DNA of 64,000 nt from DASQEH01 sp963765725 (GTDB taxonomy: Bacteria; Actinomycetota; Actinomycetes; Propionibacteriales; Nocardioidaceae), in contig CAVXXI010000001.1 of assembly GCA_963765725.1 (NCBI GenBank), positions 310,001 to 374,000 of the forward strand. The letters are read 5' to 3'. Below, piece by piece: positions 10,148 to 18,796 of this stretch (position 1 is its first letter; each line of letters begins with the position of its first letter). Made by a program: the position numbers and the translations under genes. The notes under the pieces are model-generated. The model had not been told where the DNA came from, ran no database searches, and saw nothing but the letters and a program-made list of their open reading frames with translations.

Positions 10148-11751
10148 GCGTCAACGTTAGTGCCAGTGAGTGACAGCAGGCTGCCGGACCAGCGCCGGCG
10201 CAGCCACCGGTCATGGGTGGCGATGAGGACAGTGCCGTCGCTGTGCCCCAAGGCGTCCTCGAGTTCGCTCGCGAGCACGAGCGAGATCGAGTTGGTCGGC
10301 TCGTCGAGCAGCAGCAGGTCCGGTTGCCGCGCCACCATCACGGCCAACGCGAGCCGCCGCTGCTGGCCGACGCTCAGCACCCCGACCGGCCGTCCCAGCT
10401 CCCGTGGGTGCAGGAGCCCCAGCTCGCCCAGAGGCACCGGCGAGCCCGTCAGCTCCCCGTACACCTGGTGCGGGGTGAGCCCGGGACGGCTGAACCGCAC
10501 ATCCTGGGGGAGCAGGGCGACCCGCCCCGACGACACGTCGACGCTGCCCGAGTCAACCGGCAGCCGGCCCGCCAGGACGGCGAGCAGGGTCGACTTCCCG
10601 GAGCCGTTCGGTCCGGTCACCAGGAGGTGCTCGCCAGGGCGGACGTCGAGCCGCGGCAGAGTGAGACGTCCCGGGACCACAAGGTCGCGGACCCTCACCG
10701 CCGCCGCCCTCGCCTCGCCGCCGGTCAGGGGGTGCGCAAACGACAGCTGCCGCGGAGGCTTCGGTACCGGGTCGCGGAGCAGCTGGTCGATACGGTGCCC
10801 GACGTCTCGAACCCGCCTGCTGACGGTGGCCTGCACCTTCGCCCCTTTGAAGTTGTAGATGAACTTGTCGCCGTCCCTCGGCGGCCGGTCGTGGGCCACT
10901 CGGCGGGCAGTCGTCCGCTCCGCGCGGCGAAGGGCGTCCAGCTCGTCCTGCTCCACTGAGAACGCCGCTTCCCACCGCTGCCGGGCCGCCCGCTTCGCAT
11001 CCAGGTAGGGCGAGAACCCTCCGGAGTAGCGGTTCCCGCCCGTCCCGTCGACCCCGAAGTGCGACGGATCGAGGTCGACGACCTCCGCGCAGACCCGGTC
11101 GAGGAGTACCCGGTCGTGGCTGGCGACCACGACGACGCCCGGTAGCGCTGCGAGGAGCTGCTCGAGGAACTCCATGGCGGCGTCGTCGAGGTGGTTCGTG
11201 GGCTCGTCGAGCACCAGGCACTCGGGCTGCCGGACCACGAGCGCTGCCAGCGCCAACCGGGTGCGCTCGCCACCTGACAGGGTCGACACCGGGCGCGACC
11301 GCGGCAGGGCGCCGACACCGAGTCGCGCAGATGCCTGCTCCGCCCGCCACCCGGCGTCCCAGGCACCATGGTGCTCGGCCCAGGCCAGGGTCTCGGTGTA
11401 CGCGGCCGCGGCCTGCGCGTCGTCGAGCTGCTCCGCGAGCCGTTCGAGCCTCGCGACCGCCTCGTGAAGGGGGGCGAGGGCGTCGGCGAGCGTGCCGGCG
11501 ACCGTAGAGTGCCCGGTCAGGCTCGGCTCCTGCGGCAGGTAGCCGAGGTCGTGAGGTCGGGCCACGGTGCCCGAGTCCGGCTCGTCGATCCCGGCAAGCA
11601 GCCTCAGCAGCGTGGACTTGCCCACGCCGTTCTCGCCGACCACTCCAACGGGTCTGCCGGGGCTGGCGACGAAGTCCAGGCCGTCGAGGACGGAGTGGTC
11701 GCCGAACGTACGTGACAGGTCGGTCGCGACCAGAGGAAGGAGCGAAGACAT
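10129..11751 (-). CDS. ABC-F family ATPase (ribosome-acting, possibly antibiotic-resistance type)
   Basis: It contains two ABC ATPase domains and no membrane segment, the ABC-F layout; known members act on the ribosome E-site and some protect against antibiotics. Domain 1 has GENGVGKST, STLSGGERTRLALA and LVLDEPTNHLD. The interdomain linker (P-site tip region) contains the KFIYNFKGAKVQATVSRR segment. Domain 2 has TGPNGSGKST, LSVGQQRRLALA and LLLDEPTNSIS. I chose the ATG at 11749-11751 (MSSLLPLVATDLSR), since homologous proteins begin close to the first strand; a GTG 51 bases upstream would add 17 residues. It diverges from gntK. Whether it gives macrolide/lincosamide-type resistance cannot be told from sequence. 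Confidence 0.85.
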   Translation of the reverse strand: MSSLLPLVATDLSRTFGDHSVLDGLDFVASPGRPVGVVGENGVGKSTLLRLLAGIDEPDSGTVARPHDLGYLPQEPSLTGHSTVAGTLADALAPLHEAVARLERLAEQLDDAQAAAAYTETLAWAEHHGAWDAGWRAEQASARLGVGALPRSRPVSTLSGGERTRLALAALVVRQPECLVLDEPTNHLDDAAMEFLEQLLAALPGVVVVASHDRVLLDRVCAEVVDLDPSHFGVDGTGGNRYSGGFSPYLDAKRAARQRWEAAFSVEQDELDALRRAERTTARRVAHDRPPRDGDKFIYNFKGAKVQATVSRRVRDVGHRIDQLLRDPVPKPPRQLSFAHPLTGGEARAAAVRVRDLVVPGRLTLPRLDVRPGEHLLVTGPNGSGKSTLLAVLAGRLPVDSGSVDVSSGRVALLPQDVRFSRPGLTPHQVYGELTGSPVPLGELGLLHPRELGRPVGVLSVGQQRRLALAVMVARQPDLLLLDEPTNSISLVLASELEDALGHSDGTVLIATHDRWLRRRWSGSLLSLTGTNVDACVTST

Positions 11752-11879
11752 CAGGGACACCGTCGGTCTCGGTGTGAGCTCGCCGGGCGGCGCCGCGGGC
11801 ACGAGCCGGACTGCGTCAGATCTCCATGGCGCAGCGAGTCTAGGTGACGACGGCGAGTCTGCGCAGTAGTTTTTCGCGC

Positions 11880-12428
11880 ATGCCCGACGACCCGGCCGGC
11901 GGCCCCGCCCTACCTCCGCTGCGCGTGGTCGTGATGGGAGTGGCGGCGTCCGGCAAGACCACGGTCGGCGAGCTGCTCGCTCGCCGGCTCGACGTCGAGT
12001 ACGCCGACGCCGACGACTTCCACAGCGCGGCGAACGTCGCGAAGATGTCCGCCGGGATCCCGCTCACCGACTCCGACCGGGGGCCGTGGCTCGAGGCGAT
12101 CGGGGCCTGGCTCGCGCAGCGGGCGGACACCGGAGCCGTGGTGACCTGTTCCGCGCTGAAGCGTCGGTACCGCGACGCCATCCGGTCGTCGGCCGACGAT
12201 GTGTGGTTCCTGTTCTGCCACGGCACCTTCGCCCTCATCAGCGCACGGATCGCCCAGCGGTCCCAGCACTTCATGCCCAGCTCGCTCCTCAGGTCGCAGT
12301 TCGCGTCGTTGGAGCCGCCCGGGCGAGACGAGCGCGCCGTGTACGAGGACGTCTCCCAGCCGCCCGAGCGGATCGTGGCGGACTTCCTCGTGCAGGTCTC
12401 CAGACATACCGCCGGGTCCGGAGAGTGA
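11880..12428 (+). CDS. gntK: Gluconokinase
   Basis: It phosphorylates gluconate to 6-phosphogluconate for the pentose phosphate pathway. The P-loop GVAASGKTT follows VVVM near residue 20. DADDFHSAANVAKMSAGIPLTDSDRGPWL is the gluconate-binding signature of the shikimate-kinase-like GntK family, and CSALKRRYRD and HFMPSSLLRSQFASLE complete the core. The ATG at 11880 gives 182 residues; a GTG 36 bases upstream (11844) is an alternative. No clear ribosome site separates them. It is followed 37 bases later by the gluconate permease gene, forming a two-gene uptake unit. Confidence 0.92.
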   Translation: MPDDPAGGPALPPLRVVVMGVAASGKTTVGELLARRLDVEYADADDFHSAANVAKMSAGIPLTDSDRGPWLEAIGAWLAQRADTGAVVTCSALKRRYRDAIRSSADDVWFLFCHGTFALISARIAQRSQHFMPSSLLRSQFASLEPPGRDERAVYEDVSQPPERIVADFLVQVSRHTAGSGE

Positions 12429-12465
12429 GCCGGTCACCGCACGCCACCGAATGAGGGGAGCACGC

Positions 12466-13860
12466 ATGCGAACCGCGACCGACGTCCTACTGGCGTCGGC
12501 GAGTACCGGTCACGACGTCAGGCTGGTCGTTGCCGCCCTCGCCGGCATCGCCGTGCTCGTCATCTTGGTGACGGCGCTCAAGCTGCACCCGCTGCTCAGC
12601 CTGACGCTGGGGGCCCTGGTCGTCGGGGCCGTCGCGGGGGAGAACCTCAACGACACCGTGACGTCGTTCTCCACCGGGGTCGGGACCACCGTCGCCACGG
12701 TCGGGGTGCTGATCGCTCTCGGCGCGATCGTAGGACGACTTCTCGTGGACTCCGGCGGAGCGGACCAGATCGTCGACACGATCGTGGGCCGGTCCAGCGA
12801 CCGGGCGCTGCCCTGGGCGATGGCGGCCGTCGGGGCCCTGATCGGCCTGCCGATGTTCTTCGAGATCGGGCTGGTCCTGCTGATCCCGGTGATCCTGCTC
12901 GTGACCCGGCGCTCCGGGCTCCCGCTCATGAAGATCGGCATCCCCGCGCTGGCTGGGCTGTCGGCCATGCACGGGCTCGTGCCCCCACACCCGGGTCCGT
13001 TGATCGCCATCGCGGCCGTGCACGCGAACCTCGGACTCACGCTCGGCCTCGGCATCCTGGTCGCCATCCCCACGGTGATCATCGCGGGTCCGCTCTTCAG
13101 CGGCGTCGCCGCCCGCTGGGTTCCGGTGCAGGCGCCGGCACTGTTCGAGCGCGCTGAGCGCGACGACGACCAGGGCGTCGGCGTGAGCCGGCGGCCGGGC
13201 TTCCCCATCACGCTCGCCACCGTGCTGCTGCCGGTGGTCTTGATGCTCGCCAAGGCGATCTACGACATCGCGGTCAACAGCTCCGGGACCACGACCAGCC
13301 CCCTCGACTTCATCGGCACGCCGCTCGTCGCGCTGCTCATCACGGCTCTGGTCGCGCTCGTGACCCTCGGACGGGGCGCCGGCCTGTCGCTGTCGGAGCT
13401 GGCGGACTCGGTGAGCAGCTCGTTCGCCCCCATCGCCGGGATCACGTTCATCGTGGCGGCGGGCGGAGGGTTCAAGCAGGTGCTCGTCGACTCCGGCATC
13501 GCGAACGTGGTGCAGCGCGCCGTCGAAGGCAGCAGCATCTCGGCGCTCTTCCTGGCCTGGCTCGTGGCCGTCGGCATCCGGCTCGCCACCGGCTCGGCCA
13601 CGGTCGCGACGATCACGGCCTCGGGCATCCTCTCCGGAGTCGCCGGCGACCTGTCCACCGGGCACACGGCGCTGCTCGTCTTGGCCATCGGCAGCGGCTC
13701 GCTGTTCTTCTCGCACGTCAACGACGCGGGGTTCTGGCTCGTGAAGGAGTACTTCGGCGTGACGGTCGGCCAGAACCTCAAGACCTGGTCGATCATGGAG
13801 ACGCTCATCTCTGTCGTAGGCATCGTCTTGGTGCTGGTGCTGAGCCTGGTCATCTCCTAG
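12466..13860 (+). CDS. gntP: Gluconate:H+ symporter, GntP family
   Basis: This is a 464-residue polytopic membrane protein of the GntP family that imports gluconate. It has about 12-14 hydrophobic segments and family landmarks such as LIALGAIVGRLLVDSGGADQI, GLPMFFEIGLVLLIPVI, AMHGLVPPHPGPL and FSHVNDAGFWLVKEYFG. The ATG at 12466 is preceded by GAGGGGAG; an in-frame ATG at 12451 lies ahead of that site and is less likely. It follows gntK directly and no GntR-type repressor gene is present nearby. Its 3' end overlaps the convergent DinB-like gene by 11 bases. Confidence 0.92.
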   Translation: MRTATDVLLASASTGHDVRLVVAALAGIAVLVILVTALKLHPLLSLTLGALVVGAVAGENLNDTVTSFSTGVGTTVATVGVLIALGAIVGRLLVDSGGADQIVDTIVGRSSDRALPWAMAAVGALIGLPMFFEIGLVLLIPVILLVTRRSGLPLMKIGIPALAGLSAMHGLVPPHPGPLIAIAAVHANLGLTLGLGILVAIPTVIIAGPLFSGVAARWVPVQAPALFERAERDDDQGVGVSRRPGFPITLATVLLPVVLMLAKAIYDIAVNSSGTTTSPLDFIGTPLVALLITALVALVTLGRGAGLSLSELADSVSSSFAPIAGITFIVAAGGGFKQVLVDSGIANVVQRAVEGSSISALFLAWLVAVGIRLATGSATVATITASGILSGVAGDLSTGHTALLVLAIGSGSLFFSHVNDAGFWLVKEYFGVTVGQNLKTWSIMETLISVVGIVLVLVLSLVIS

Positions 13861-14455
13861 CTCCGCCGCCCTCCGCCTGCTCGCCGGTGGCTGTCGCGGC
13901 GTACAGGTCACGCATGAGCGCGGCCTCCGCGGTGTGATGGACGAGCTCGCGGGTCTGCCACCACACGATCGAGCAGAACGGGACGAACGGGTCGAGGCCA
14001 TGCGGCATCGCGCTGTATCCGACCCGGTCGAGGTCGCTCTCGCTGGTGGCGGCCACCCCGTCGGCGAACTCCTGCACCGCGCCCCACAGCAACTCCAGTC
14101 CCGCTCGCGCCGTCGGGGCGAAGTCCACGACGTCTGGTGGATCGACGCGGTGACTCCCGAAGGACCACTCCGACCGGCTCGCGAAGCCGGTCGTGAGGTG
14201 GCTGAGCCGCCAGGCGATCGTCGTGAACGGGGGCGGGTCGCCGACCGCCTCGTCGGCGTCGATGAGCCACTCACCCGGCCCGTAGGCGTTCGGTGCGGCC
14301 GTCGGGTCGCCGCGGCGGCGAAGAGTCCAGCAGTTCGGCACGGGGGACCACAGGTACTCGTCGTCGGTCAGCGAGGCGAGGCGCTCGCGGGACATGTCGG
14401 CCGACGTCGCGAGCAGGTCGAGCAGGACGCCGGTGCGATCGGTGCGGAACTCCAT
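13850..14455 (-). CDS. DinB-like domain protein (mycothiol/bacillithiol-transferase superfamily fold)
   Basis: This 201-residue protein resembles the DinB_2 four-helix proteins. It begins MEFRTDRTGVLLDLLATSADMSRERLASLTDDEYLWSPVPNCWTLR, followed by TIAWRLSHLTTGFASRSEW and a C-terminal helix ELVHHTAEAALMRDLY. Histidines in RLSHLT and ELVHHTAE sit where this superfamily usually binds a metal. Such proteins are often thiol-dependent transferases or of unknown function. It is convergent with gntP and its last 11 bases overlap that gene. Confidence 0.7.
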   Translation of the reverse strand: MEFRTDRTGVLLDLLATSADMSRERLASLTDDEYLWSPVPNCWTLRRRGDPTAAPNAYGPGEWLIDADEAVGDPPPFTTIAWRLSHLTTGFASRSEWSFGSHRVDPPDVVDFAPTARAGLELLWGAVQEFADGVAATSESDLDRVGYSAMPHGLDPFVPFCSIVWWQTRELVHHTAEAALMRDLYAATATGEQAEGGGARR

Positions 14456-14595
14456 ACCGGTGTCCTACCGGGGTCGACCGACAACGGCGGCGGTCGGGCT
14501 CGCCGGGGGCCGTTGCCGACGGACAGCGGGCGTACGCCCCACACAGCCCCCAGTGCAGGGGCGCCGGGATGCCGGATCCGTCGCCGCCTCGGGGC

Positions 14596-14601
14596 TACCG
14601 T
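14596..14601 (+). promoter_or_regulatory. -10 hexamer TACCGT, probable leaderless promoter
   Basis: TACCGT ends six bases before the GTG start at 14608; no ribosome-binding sequence is seen between them. Confidence 0.35.
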
Positions 14602-14607
14602 CGAGCC

Positions 14608-15252
14608 GTGGACGAGTGCAGCGGCTACCGGCCCGACCTGGCTCCTGAGGAGCTCGCGTTCCAGCGCCGGTACGGTCCGTGGTCCGCCTACGCGCCTGCG
14701 GAGGCCAAGGAGGTGTTCGACGCGATCGGCATCCGTTGGTGGCTCGCCGGCGGGTACGCGGTCGAGGCGTTCACCGGCGTACCGCGCGAGCACGATGACA
14801 TCGACGTGTCGATCTTCCGACGTGACGTGCCGGTCCTGAGGAGGGCGCTGGAGGGCAGGCTGCACCTGTGGTCCATCGGGTCGGGGAGCCTGCGTCCCGT
14901 CGACGACCGGTTCCCCGAACCCGCGGTGGACGCCGACCAGATCTGGCTGCGCGAGCACGCGCTCGCACCGTGGCGGGCCGACGTCGTGCTGAATCCCGAC
15001 GACCACGGCCGCTGGGTGTCGCGGCGTGACCCGTCGTTCGCCGCCCCGCTCGACGACGTGACCTGGGAGCGGGACGGCATCCGCTACCTGCGACCCGAGA
15101 TCGCCCTCGCGTTCAAGGCGAAACTCGCCCGCCCGAAGGACGAGCGGGACTTCACCGCCGCCCTGCCCCTGCTGGACGACGCGGCCCGGGCCTGGCTGGC
15201 CGACTACCTGGCGAGGATGGAGCCCGACCATATCTGGCGGCGGGCGTTGTGA
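14608..15252 (+). CDS. Nucleotidyltransferase-like protein (AadB/ANT(2'')-like fold)
   Basis: This 214-residue soluble protein contains a nucleotidyltransferase signature: a Gly-Gly loop WWLAGGYAVEAFTG followed by the metal-binding EHDDIDVSIFRRD. That is the pattern of aminoglycoside-2''-adenylyltransferase-like and related domain proteins (GGWA-x-D...H-x-D-I-D). Downstream are WERDGIRYLRPEIALAFKAKLARPKDERDFTAALPLL, a helix typical of the same group. The GTG start gives the usual length. Activity could be drug modification or something else; most chromosomal members are uncharacterised. It is a single gene between convergent and codirectional neighbours. Confidence 0.7.
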   Translation: MDECSGYRPDLAPEELAFQRRYGPWSAYAPAEAKEVFDAIGIRWWLAGGYAVEAFTGVPREHDDIDVSIFRRDVPVLRRALEGRLHLWSIGSGSLRPVDDRFPEPAVDADQIWLREHALAPWRADVVLNPDDHGRWVSRRDPSFAAPLDDVTWERDGIRYLRPEIALAFKAKLARPKDERDFTAALPLLDDAARAWLADYLARMEPDHIWRRAL

Positions 15253-15260
15253 GGGGGGAT

Positions 15261-15266
15261 TAGGCT
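15261..15266 (+). promoter_or_regulatory. -10 hexamer TAGGCT upstream of the cysteine desulfurase gene
   Basis: TAGGCT ends nine bases before the ATG at 15276, consistent with a transcript starting very near the ATG. It would drive the desulfurase-mnmA pair. Confidence 0.4.
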
Positions 15267-15275
15267 GGCCCGGAC

Positions 15276-16484
15276 ATGACCCCGCCGTCCGGACCGCTCG
15301 CCTACCTCGACCACGCCGCGACCACACCGGTGTACCCGGAGGTCATCGAGGCGATGGCGGCGCAGCTCGCGGCGGTCGGGAACGCGTCGGCGCTGCACGG
15401 GTCGGGACGTGCCGCCAGGCGGGTCGTCGAGGAGTCTCGCGAGATGATCGCCGCGGCGGTCGGCAGCCGTCCGTCGGAGGTGGTCTTCACCTCCGGCGGG
15501 ACCGAGGCCGACAACCTCGCGGTGAAGGGGTTCCTGTGGGCGCGCCGGAAGGCCGACCCGCGTCGCACCCGCATCCTGTCGACGTCCATCGAGCACCACG
15601 CGGTCCTCGACCCGCTGCGGTGGCTGCAGACCGACGAAGGCTCCGAGGTCGAGCTCATGCCGGTCGACTCGGCCGGCCGGCTCGACGTCGAGGCGCTGCG
15701 GGCCTCGGTCGAGCGCGACCCCGGGAGCGTCGCGCTCATCTCGGTGATGTGGGCCAACAACGAGGTCGGGACCATCCAGCCGATCGACGAGGTCGTCGCC
15801 ATCGCCGCGAGGCACGCCATCCCGGTGCACTCCGACGCGGTACAGGGCCTGGGCCAGCTGCCGCTGGACTTCGCGGCATCCGGGCTCGACGCGATGACGA
15901 TCGCCGGGCACAAGATCGGCGGACCGGTCGGGGTGGGTGCCCTCCTGCTGCGGCGCGAAGCCACCCTGGTGCCCCTCCTGCACGGGGGCGGGCAGGAGCG
16001 TGACGTCCGGTCGGGAACCATGAACGCCCCCGCCAGTGCCGGTCTCGCGGTGGCGGCCGAGCTCGCCGTGAAGGGCCAGCCGGAGCGGGCGCCCGCTCTG
16101 GCGGTACTGCGCGACGAGCTGATCGCCGGCGTGCTCGAGGCCGTGCCCGACGCACAGCTCAACGGTCCACCGGGCGACGCGCGGCTGCCCGGCAACGCAC
16201 ATCTCTCGTTCCCCGGATGCGAAGGCGACTCCCTGCTGATGCTGCTGGACGCCCAGGGGATCGAGTGCTCGACGGGGTCCGCCTGCTCCGCGGGCGTTCC
16301 GCAGGCGTCCCACGTCCTGCTCGCGATGGGCCGCGCGGAGGCGATCGCCCGCGGTTCGCTCCGGTTCTCGCTGGGACACACCTCGACCCGTGCCGACGTC
16401 GAACGGGTCGTCGAGGCGATCGGTCCCGCGGTACAGCGGGCCCGGGCCGCCGGCGTGACGGCCATGGCGGGCGAGCGCGCGTGA
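15276..16484 (+). CDS. Cysteine desulfurase (IscS/NifS family)
   Basis: This PLP enzyme removes sulfur from cysteine as an enzyme-bound persulfide. Visible landmarks are YLDHAATTPVYPEVIEAM at the N-terminus, TSGGTEADNLAVKG, SIEHHAVLDPL, the PLP lysine in TIAGHKIGGPVG and the active loop ECSTGSACSAG with the catalytic cysteine. The 402-residue length is normal. Its stop overlaps the GTG of mnmA by four bases, so it most likely supplies the persulfide for tRNA 2-thiouridine formation rather than being a general Suf/Isc cluster enzyme. Confidence 0.93.
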   Translation: MTPPSGPLAYLDHAATTPVYPEVIEAMAAQLAAVGNASALHGSGRAARRVVEESREMIAAAVGSRPSEVVFTSGGTEADNLAVKGFLWARRKADPRRTRILSTSIEHHAVLDPLRWLQTDEGSEVELMPVDSAGRLDVEALRASVERDPGSVALISVMWANNEVGTIQPIDEVVAIAARHAIPVHSDAVQGLGQLPLDFAASGLDAMTIAGHKIGGPVGVGALLLRREATLVPLLHGGGQERDVRSGTMNAPASAGLAVAAELAVKGQPERAPALAVLRDELIAGVLEAVPDAQLNGPPGDARLPGNAHLSFPGCEGDSLLMLLDAQGIECSTGSACSAGVPQASHVLLAMGRAEAIARGSLRFSLGHTSTRADVERVVEAIGPAVQRARAAGVTAMAGERA

Positions 16485-17581
16485 GAGTTCTCGCCGCCAT
16501 GAGCGGCGGGGTCGACTCCGCCGTCGCCGCCGCGCGCGCGGCCGAGGCCGGACACGACGTCACGGGCGTCCATCTGGCTCTCTCTCGCAACCCCCAGTCG
16601 TACCGCAGCGGCGCCCGCGGCTGCTGCACGATCGAGGACGCCAACGACGCTCGCCGCGCCGCTGACGTCATCGGCATCCCGTTCTACGTATGGGACCTGA
16701 GCGAGCGCTTCCACGAGGCCGTCGTCGAGGACTTCATGACGGAGTACGCGGCCGGCCGGACTCCCAACCCCTGCGTGCGCTGCAACGAGAAGATCAAGTT
16801 CGAGGCGGTCCTCCAACGAGGGCTGGCGCTGGGGTTCGACGCGGTCGCCACGGGCCACTACGCCAGGCTCGAGACCGGCTCCGACGGCCTCGTCCGCCTC
16901 CATCGTGCGGTCGACCCCGCGAAGGACCAGTCGTACGTCCTCGGCGTCCTCACCCAGCACCAGCTGGGCCACTCGCTGTTCCCCCTGGGTGACACGGCGA
17001 AGGACGACGTCAGGCGTGAGGCCGAGCGGCGAGGTCTCGCGGTGTCCGCCAAGCCGGACAGCCATGACATCTGCTTCATCGCCGACGGCGACACGGCCGG
17101 CTGGCTGCGGGACCGCCTCGGCGACGGCTCCGGTGACATCGTCGACCGGTCCGGTGAGGTGCTGGGAAGCCACCGGGGTACCTACGGGTTCACGGTCGGC
17201 CAGCGGCGCGGCCTGCGGCTCGACCGGCCGGCTCCGGACGGCAGGCCCCGGTACGTGCTCGACATCGAGCCGGTGTCCGGAACCGTCACCGTCGGGCCGC
17301 GGGAGGACCTGCGGGTCGACGCCATCGAGGCGACGTCCCCGCGCTGGTGCACGGCTGTGCCCACCCCGGGTGCCGATGCCGGCCTGCCCTGCGGCGTGCA
17401 GCTGCGAGCGCACGGCGAGGAGTACCCGGCAGTCGCCACGGTCGCCGCCGATCGGGTCGCGATCGAGCTGCTCGAGCCGGCGAGCGGCATCGCACCGGGC
17501 CAGGCCGCGGTGCTGTACGCCGGCACGCAGGTGCTGGGCAGCGCCACCATCGCCTCGACCCGGGCCCTCGTCGCGTCCTGA
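16481..17581 (+). CDS. mnmA: tRNA-specific 2-thiouridylase MnmA
   Basis: MnmA thiolates uridine 34 of tRNA-Lys, -Glu and -Gln. The PP-loop SGGVDSAVAAA is at residues about 8-18. TPNPCVRCNEKIKFE holds the first catalytic cysteine, and DSHDICFIADGD the second, which carries the persulfide. KDQSYVLGVL and TYGFTVGQRRGL are further family motifs. The GTG at 16481 overlaps the TGA of the desulfurase gene (GTGA), indicating translational coupling with its sulfur donor. The length is 366 residues. A 22-base repeat array begins right after the stop codon. Confidence 0.95.
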   Translation: MRVLAAMSGGVDSAVAAARAAEAGHDVTGVHLALSRNPQSYRSGARGCCTIEDANDARRAADVIGIPFYVWDLSERFHEAVVEDFMTEYAAGRTPNPCVRCNEKIKFEAVLQRGLALGFDAVATGHYARLETGSDGLVRLHRAVDPAKDQSYVLGVLTQHQLGHSLFPLGDTAKDDVRREAERRGLAVSAKPDSHDICFIADGDTAGWLRDRLGDGSGDIVDRSGEVLGSHRGTYGFTVGQRRGLRLDRPAPDGRPRYVLDIEPVSGTVTVGPREDLRVDAIEATSPRWCTAVPTPGADAGLPCGVQLRAHGEEYPAVATVAADRVAIELLEPASGIAPGQAAVLYAGTQVLGSATIASTRALVAS

Positions 17582-17680
17582 CCCCCCGAGGGGCCAGTTA
17601 GTTCCCGCTGAGGGGTCACGTAGTTCCCGCCGAGGAGTCACGTAGTTCCCGCCGAAGGGTCCGTTGTTCTCCTCGACGGT
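17582..17680 (+). repeat. Array A1: four 22-base tandem repeats, forward orientation only
   Basis: Three clear 22-base units lie at 17597-17618, 17619-17640 and 17641-17662, with degenerate copies at each end. The core is TTCCCGCCGAGGAGTCA. The array starts immediately after the mnmA stop codon. There is no reverse-complement half here, unlike arrays A2 and A4. The remaining bases to 17769 show nothing recognisable. Confidence 0.8.
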
Positions 17681-17769
17681 GCGCAGACGTTCCATGAGCC
17701 ACCTGGATGCCGGACCTCTGGGCAGGCACGGGGATGACGCCACGGACGCCAAAGGCAGCGTGCGGCGAC

Positions 17770-17775
17770 TAGGGT
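17770..17775 (+). promoter_or_regulatory. -10 hexamer TAGGGT, probable leaderless promoter of the metE-like gene
   Basis: TAGGGT ends seven bases before the GTG at 17783, without a Shine-Dalgarno sequence. Confidence 0.4.
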
Positions 17776-17782
17776 CGTCGCC

Positions 17783-18796
17783 GTGGCTTCCAGGGCGAGT
17801 GGCATCGGCTCGATGCCGGGCGACGACTTCAACGACAGCTTCCAGGTCGTGCTGGGCGAGGTGGGTGACCTCCCCTTCCTTCCCGAGCTGCCCGCACGAG
17901 GTACGTCTGCGTCGATGGTCGGCCGCACCCTCGGCCTGGTCGGCGAGCTCGGTGTCGACCTGCAGCCCGCCGGGTGGCGGCTGACCGATGCGCCCAGCGC
18001 CGACCAGCGACGGGCGCGCTCTCTGCTCGCCCAGGACCTCGACACCGTGGAGGAACTCTGCCAGGGCCGCGCCGAGCTTTTCAAGGTGCAGGTCGTCGGC
18101 CCGTGGACGCTGGCCGCGCACGTCGAGCGCCCGCGCGGCGACAAGGTCGTCGGCGACCACGGTGCGCGCCGGGACCTGGCTCAGGCACTGGCCGAGGGCG
18201 TCCGTCAGCACGTCGCCGACGTACGCCGGCGCCTGGGTGGCGACGCTTCGGTGGTCGTCCAGCTCGACGAGCCGGCCCTGCCGACCGTCCTCGCCGGCGG
18301 TGTACCGACCGCGAGCGGCTTCTCGCGGCACCGCTCGGTCACCGCTGCGGACGCGGCGCAGACCCTCGACTGGCTGGACGAAGCGGTGGTCTCGTCCGGC
18401 GCCACCAGCCTCGTGCACTGCTGCGCGCCCGACGTTCCCGTGGCGATGCTGCGCGAGACGTCGATCCCGGCGCTGTCCTTCGACCTCTCGCTCGTCACCC
18501 GGCCGCAGTACGAGGACCTGGCGGAGTGGGTCGACGCCGGCCGAGCCCTGTGGCCCGGTGTGGTTCCTGCCGTCGACCCGGCCGGTACGCCACCGGGGGA
18601 GGTGGACCTGACGAACCGCGTGCTCGGCTGGTGGTCGGCGCTCGGGTTCTCGGAGGCGGAGACCGTACCGGCGACGGTCGTGACCCCGGCGTGCGGGCTC
18701 GCGGGTGCCAGCCCGGGGTGGGCCCGCACGGCCTTGTCCCTGGCCGAGCGGGTGGCACGGAATCTGTCGGAGGGTGAAGGCAGGATGGACCCATGA
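17783..18796 (+). CDS. MetE-like methionine synthase C-terminal domain protein (cobalamin-independent type)
   Basis: This 337-residue protein resembles only the zinc-containing catalytic half of cobalamin-independent methionine synthase (MetE/UROD fold), like the short homologue found upstream of ligA in mycobacteria. It starts MASRASGIGSMPGDDFNDSF. Putative zinc ligands are His and Cys in SLVHCCAPDVP and Cys in VVTPACGLAG. VVVQLDEPALPTVL is the conserved Asp-Glu-Pro segment. It lacks the N-terminal half of full MetE (about 750 residues), so its methyl donor is uncertain. Its last codons overlap the ligA start by four bases (ATGA). Confidence 0.82.
   Translation: MASRASGIGSMPGDDFNDSFQVVLGEVGDLPFLPELPARGTSASMVGRTLGLVGELGVDLQPAGWRLTDAPSADQRRARSLLAQDLDTVEELCQGRAELFKVQVVGPWTLAAHVERPRGDKVVGDHGARRDLAQALAEGVRQHVADVRRRLGGDASVVVQLDEPALPTVLAGGVPTASGFSRHRSVTAADAAQTLDWLDEAVVSSGATSLVHCCAPDVPVAMLRETSIPALSFDLSLVTRPQYEDLAEWVDAGRALWPGVVPAVDPAGTPPGEVDLTNRVLGWWSALGFSEAETVPATVVTPACGLAGASPGWARTALSLAERVARNLSEGEGRMDP

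Noticed and set aside
15302..18418. Very long minus-strand ORF (over 1000 codons) opposite the desulfurase, mnmA and metE-like genes
   Set aside because: It is antisense to three clear genes. Its translation is Arg/Gly/Pro-rich without any motif, the usual shadow of GC-rich coding sequence.
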